This document shows, piece by piece, positions 62,010-64,000 of a stretch of DNA of 64,000 nt. How positions within the stretch are numbered: the stretch's first letter is position 1; each line of letters begins with the position of its first letter. The DNA is from a bacterium (GTDB lineage Bacteria > Sysuimicrobiota > Sysuimicrobiia > Sysuimicrobiales > Segetimicrobiaceae), in NCBI GenBank assembly GCA_035945995.1, contig DASYZR010000097.1, forward strand, positions 54,681 through 118,680. Reading direction: 5' to 3'. The notes beneath the pieces are model-generated. The model did no database searches, was not told the origin of the DNA, and saw only the letters and a list, made by a program, of their open reading frames with translations. Position numbers and translations under genes: made by a program.

Positions 62010-63722
62010 CTACAAACCGACCGCCTCCAGGTGGGTCGGCAGGCTGAGGCCGAGCCGCTGGAGCAGGATGGCTTGGTGCTCGGTGGGCCGGCTGACGCAC
62101 CGTTTGCGCAGCTCGAGGCCGTCGCGGGTCGGGAGCACCACATCCACAAGGCGGATCTGAGACAGCTCGGCAAAGATCTTGCGCGGTTCCTCTCCCAGAC
62201 CGACGGCGTGGCACCACCGGGCAAGGGTCTTCCATAGCACGTAGGCGAGGAAGCACACCAAGATGTGCGCCTGGACGCGCGTTTCTTTCTGGTGCCAGAT
62301 GGGGCGGAGTTGGAGGTCGGACTTCTGAATCCGAAAGGCCGTCTCCGCGTCCGTGAGGTGGATATAGGCCGTCCAGAGGTCCTCGGCGTCCCACTCGACG
62401 AGATTGCTGCGGAGCACGTAACAGCCTTCGCTGAAGCGGGCCCACTCACGCCAGGCGGGCGACATCGTCCACCGCACCGTCGCCGCCCCGCGCTTGGTGC
62501 TGCCGACTTCGACATGAAAGAGCTTGGCGGCGCGGGAGTTGCTGCCGAGGAGCCGTCCGACGCGCTGGGCAATGGCGACCGCCGAGTGGGCCCGCCGGCG
62601 GCAGCTGGCCGCGATCGCCTCGAGGCCCTCGGTGATCCGCCGCTCGAACCGGTCATGCATCGCGCGTTCTTTCGTGCGCCGTGCCGCACTCCGGCACACG
62701 ATGAACACTTCATCGCCCTCCGGCGCGGCGCACAACCGCGCTTCGACCCCGTCTCGCACCCGCTGCCAGGTCTCCGCCGCCAACTCCCGCGCGAAGCGGC
62801 GCAGCAGGCTCTTCGGCGTCCCCACAATGTACCGTCGCTGGTGGGCCTTGAGCCAGGCGACGTGGTCTTCACTCACCAGCCCGCGATCCAGCACCCAGAT
62901 GCGGTCCGCGGCGCCGTAGCGGCGCTCCATGGTCTCGACGATCTCTTCGAGCGTCGTGACATCACTCCGGTTGCCGGCGAAGACCTCGTACCCCAGCGGC
63001 AAGCCCTCGCGCGTCACCACCAAGGCGAGATTGACTTGCTTGCAATCCGGGCGGTGATCGCGCGAGTAGCCGCGCTGGGCCTGCGGATTGCGGGCGGCCT
63101 CGCCTTCGAAATAGGTCGACGTCACATCATAGAGCAGCAAATCGTACCGAATCGCAAAGAGCCGACCGAGCCGGTCTTTGAGATGTGCCTCCAGCGCAGT
63201 CTTGTGCGGGAGCAGCTGATCGAGGGCCCGGTAGAGCCGATCCTCGTTGACCTTGGCGGCCGGCACACCCAACAAATCCGGCAGCGCACTGGCGCCGTAC
63301 ACGTGCTCCGCCAGGTGCAGTTCGCTGCTCGGGGCGCAGAGGCGGCCGAGCACGAGGACCAGCGCCATCGCCGGCCAGGGAATCTCCATCCGGCCTGGTG
63401 GGAACCGCTCCTCGAGAAACCGCGGCACGTCGAGGCGCTGAAGCAGCGTGGACCCCAGCCACGGACCACCGAAGTCCCGCGTCCGCTCCACGCGCACGCG
63501 GGTGAGATCCACCTCGACCCACCGGGGCTCGCGCGTCTCGTACAATGACTGTTGATACGTACCGTCGCCCGGTGGGAGCGCCATTCGGCCGTGCGCATCC
63601 ACTTCGCCCAGATACGCGACGACCCGCTGCCGGGGGCCGCGGGTCGTGCGATACGATTCCACGAGCGCCCAATAGCCGTGGCGCTTCCCATTCTTCGTCC
63701 GGTAACAGCGCCGCACGTACAT
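62010..63722 (-). CDS. IS1634-family DDE transposase
   Basis: A 570-residue transposase of the IS4-superfamily IS1634 group. LYDVTSTYFEG carries the first catalytic Asp, WVLDRGLVSE the second, and the C-terminal Y-IHLTDAETAFRIQKSD region the Glu. The N-terminal YWALVESYRT and AYLGEVD segments are also family-like. Full length, with no frameshift, so the element may be active. ATG complements 63720-63722; the TAG stop is at 62010-62012. No other transposase is in the window. Confidence 0.9.
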   Translation of the reverse strand: MYVRRCYRTKNGKRHGYWALVESYRTTRGPRQRVVAYLGEVDAHGRMALPPGDGTYQQSLYETREPRWVEVDLTRVRVERTRDFGGPWLGSTLLQRLDVPRFLEERFPPGRMEIPWPAMALVLVLGRLCAPSSELHLAEHVYGASALPDLLGVPAAKVNEDRLYRALDQLLPHKTALEAHLKDRLGRLFAIRYDLLLYDVTSTYFEGEAARNPQAQRGYSRDHRPDCKQVNLALVVTREGLPLGYEVFAGNRSDVTTLEEIVETMERRYGAADRIWVLDRGLVSEDHVAWLKAHQRRYIVGTPKSLLRRFARELAAETWQRVRDGVEARLCAAPEGDEVFIVCRSAARRTKERAMHDRFERRITEGLEAIAASCRRRAHSAVAIAQRVGRLLGSNSRAAKLFHVEVGSTKRGAATVRWTMSPAWREWARFSEGCYVLRSNLVEWDAEDLWTAYIHLTDAETAFRIQKSDLQLRPIWHQKETRVQAHILVCFLAYVLWKTLARWCHAVGLGEEPRKIFAELSQIRLVDVVLPTRDGLELRKRCVSRPTEHQAILLQRLGLSLPTHLEAVGL

Positions 63723-63886
63723 CTGTCCTCATCATACGAACGCCGGCCGTGGCTGCAAGAGGGTTGGTCTTCACTACACCGCATGATCACGCCATCGCGA
63801 TCGCTCCGCTCCGCGCCACGTCAAATAATACGGCCCTCTCCGGGTCGCACCGATCCCGAAGAGAGCCTAAAATTCTTTCAACGATG

Positions 63887-63909
63887 CCTCAACTGCGGAA
63901 GTTGGGCTA
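63887..63909 (-). repeat. IS right terminal inverted repeat (23 bp)
   Basis: Reverse complement of 61943-61965 with no mismatch; fixes the right boundary of the insertion sequence. The 91 bp beyond it hold no recognisable gene. Confidence 0.9.
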
Positions 63910-64000
63910 GCGGGCGGGAATGACACATCAGAGTGAATAGCACCTTACCAAAGGCTTTTGGGATAGGTTCTTAGTAACGAACCGGTGGAGCGGCTGGCAC

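Larger units (their letters stand above)
61943..63909. mobile_element. IS1634-family insertion sequence (1967 bp)
   Basis: Delimited by 23-bp perfect terminal inverted repeats, TAGCCCAACTTCCGCAGTTG and three more bases, at 61943-61965 and reversed at 63887-63909. It carries a single reverse-strand transposase, with a GGGGTAAAACCCC hairpin (61964-61976) next to the left end. A 13-bp direct repeat GGTCTTCACTACA lies inside both ends (62002-62014 and 63766-63778). No clear target-site duplication was found in the flanks (TCCAT versus GCGGG), so later rearrangement or loss is possible. Confidence 0.85.

Noticed and set aside
62002..63778. The 13-bp direct repeat as a target-site duplication of an inner element
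   Set aside because: The inner ends show no inverted repeats, while perfect 23-bp inverted repeats lie outside it, so it is part of the IS rather than its target.
1..64000. CRISPR arrays, riboswitches, rRNA and tRNA genes
   Set aside because: No regularly spaced repeats, conserved aptamer cores or RNA-gene signatures were seen on either strand by eye.

Overview
This is a gene-dense, GC-rich window (often near 65-70% G+C by eye) with GTG/TTG starts and many 4-nt stop/start overlaps. About 55 coding sequences are supported, nearly all for making, modifying, exporting or polymerising cell-surface polysaccharide. No rRNA, tRNA, CRISPR or phage genes were recognised. Codon bias, domain mix and Gram-negative-type sugar enzymes (KdsB, GmhA, HddA, RfbF homologues) suggest an uncultivated high-GC soil or subsurface bacterium of a didermal or candidate-phylum lineage. 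The exact phylum cannot be fixed from the sequence alone.

Layout. (A) 17-16507: flippase, two SDRs, KdsB-like cytidylyltransferase, a glycosyltransferase-2/Zn-alcohol-dehydrogenase fusion, two methyltransferases, a GT-B-like protein, a sugar aminotransferase, RfbF, a UDP-xylose-synthase-like SDR, UDP-glucose dehydrogenase, GT2 and an O-antigen polymerase/ligase-like protein. (B) 16539-24388: asparagine-synthetase-like protein, GT4, a collapsed epimerase pseudogene, UDP-HexNAc dehydrogenase, a WecA-type initiating transferase fused to half of a CapD-like protein, and a reverse-strand aminotransferase. (C) 24622-35946: FkbM methyltransferase, second UDP-glucose dehydrogenase, second asparagine synthetase, CgeB-like transferase, three GT4s, second flippase and a PglC/WcaJ-type initiating transferase. 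(D) 35925-36857: small protein plus a HEPN/MNT nucleotidyltransferase pair. (E) 36854-44445: GT2, bi-domain oxidoreductase, epimerase, two sugar nucleotidyltransferases, PAP2 phosphatase, GT4. (F) 44456-51707: two large reverse-strand YfhO-like membrane proteins enclosing Nudix, epimerase and GmhA. (G) 52078-59676: HddA-like heptose kinase, GDP-sugar 4,6-dehydratase, GT2, E1-alpha and E1-beta thiamine-diphosphate subunits, a ColD-like DegT protein with His in place of the PLP lysine, and a B12-binding radical SAM enzyme. (H) 60012-63909: a less GC-rich membrane protein, a small coiled-coil membrane protein and a complete IS1634-type insertion sequence.

How they work together. Two flippases, two classes of lipid-linked initiating transferase (WecA-like and PglC-like), three nucleotide-sugar dehydrogenases and two asparagine synthetases imply at least two separate glycans. 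The most interesting unit is block G. Its order reads as a route from GDP-D-glycero-D-manno-heptose through a 4-keto-6-deoxy and then 4-keto-3,6-dideoxy intermediate, followed by a thiamine-diphosphate-dependent two-carbon addition and a radical step. That would give a branched-chain dideoxy-heptose. The family assignments are solid; the pathway is inference.
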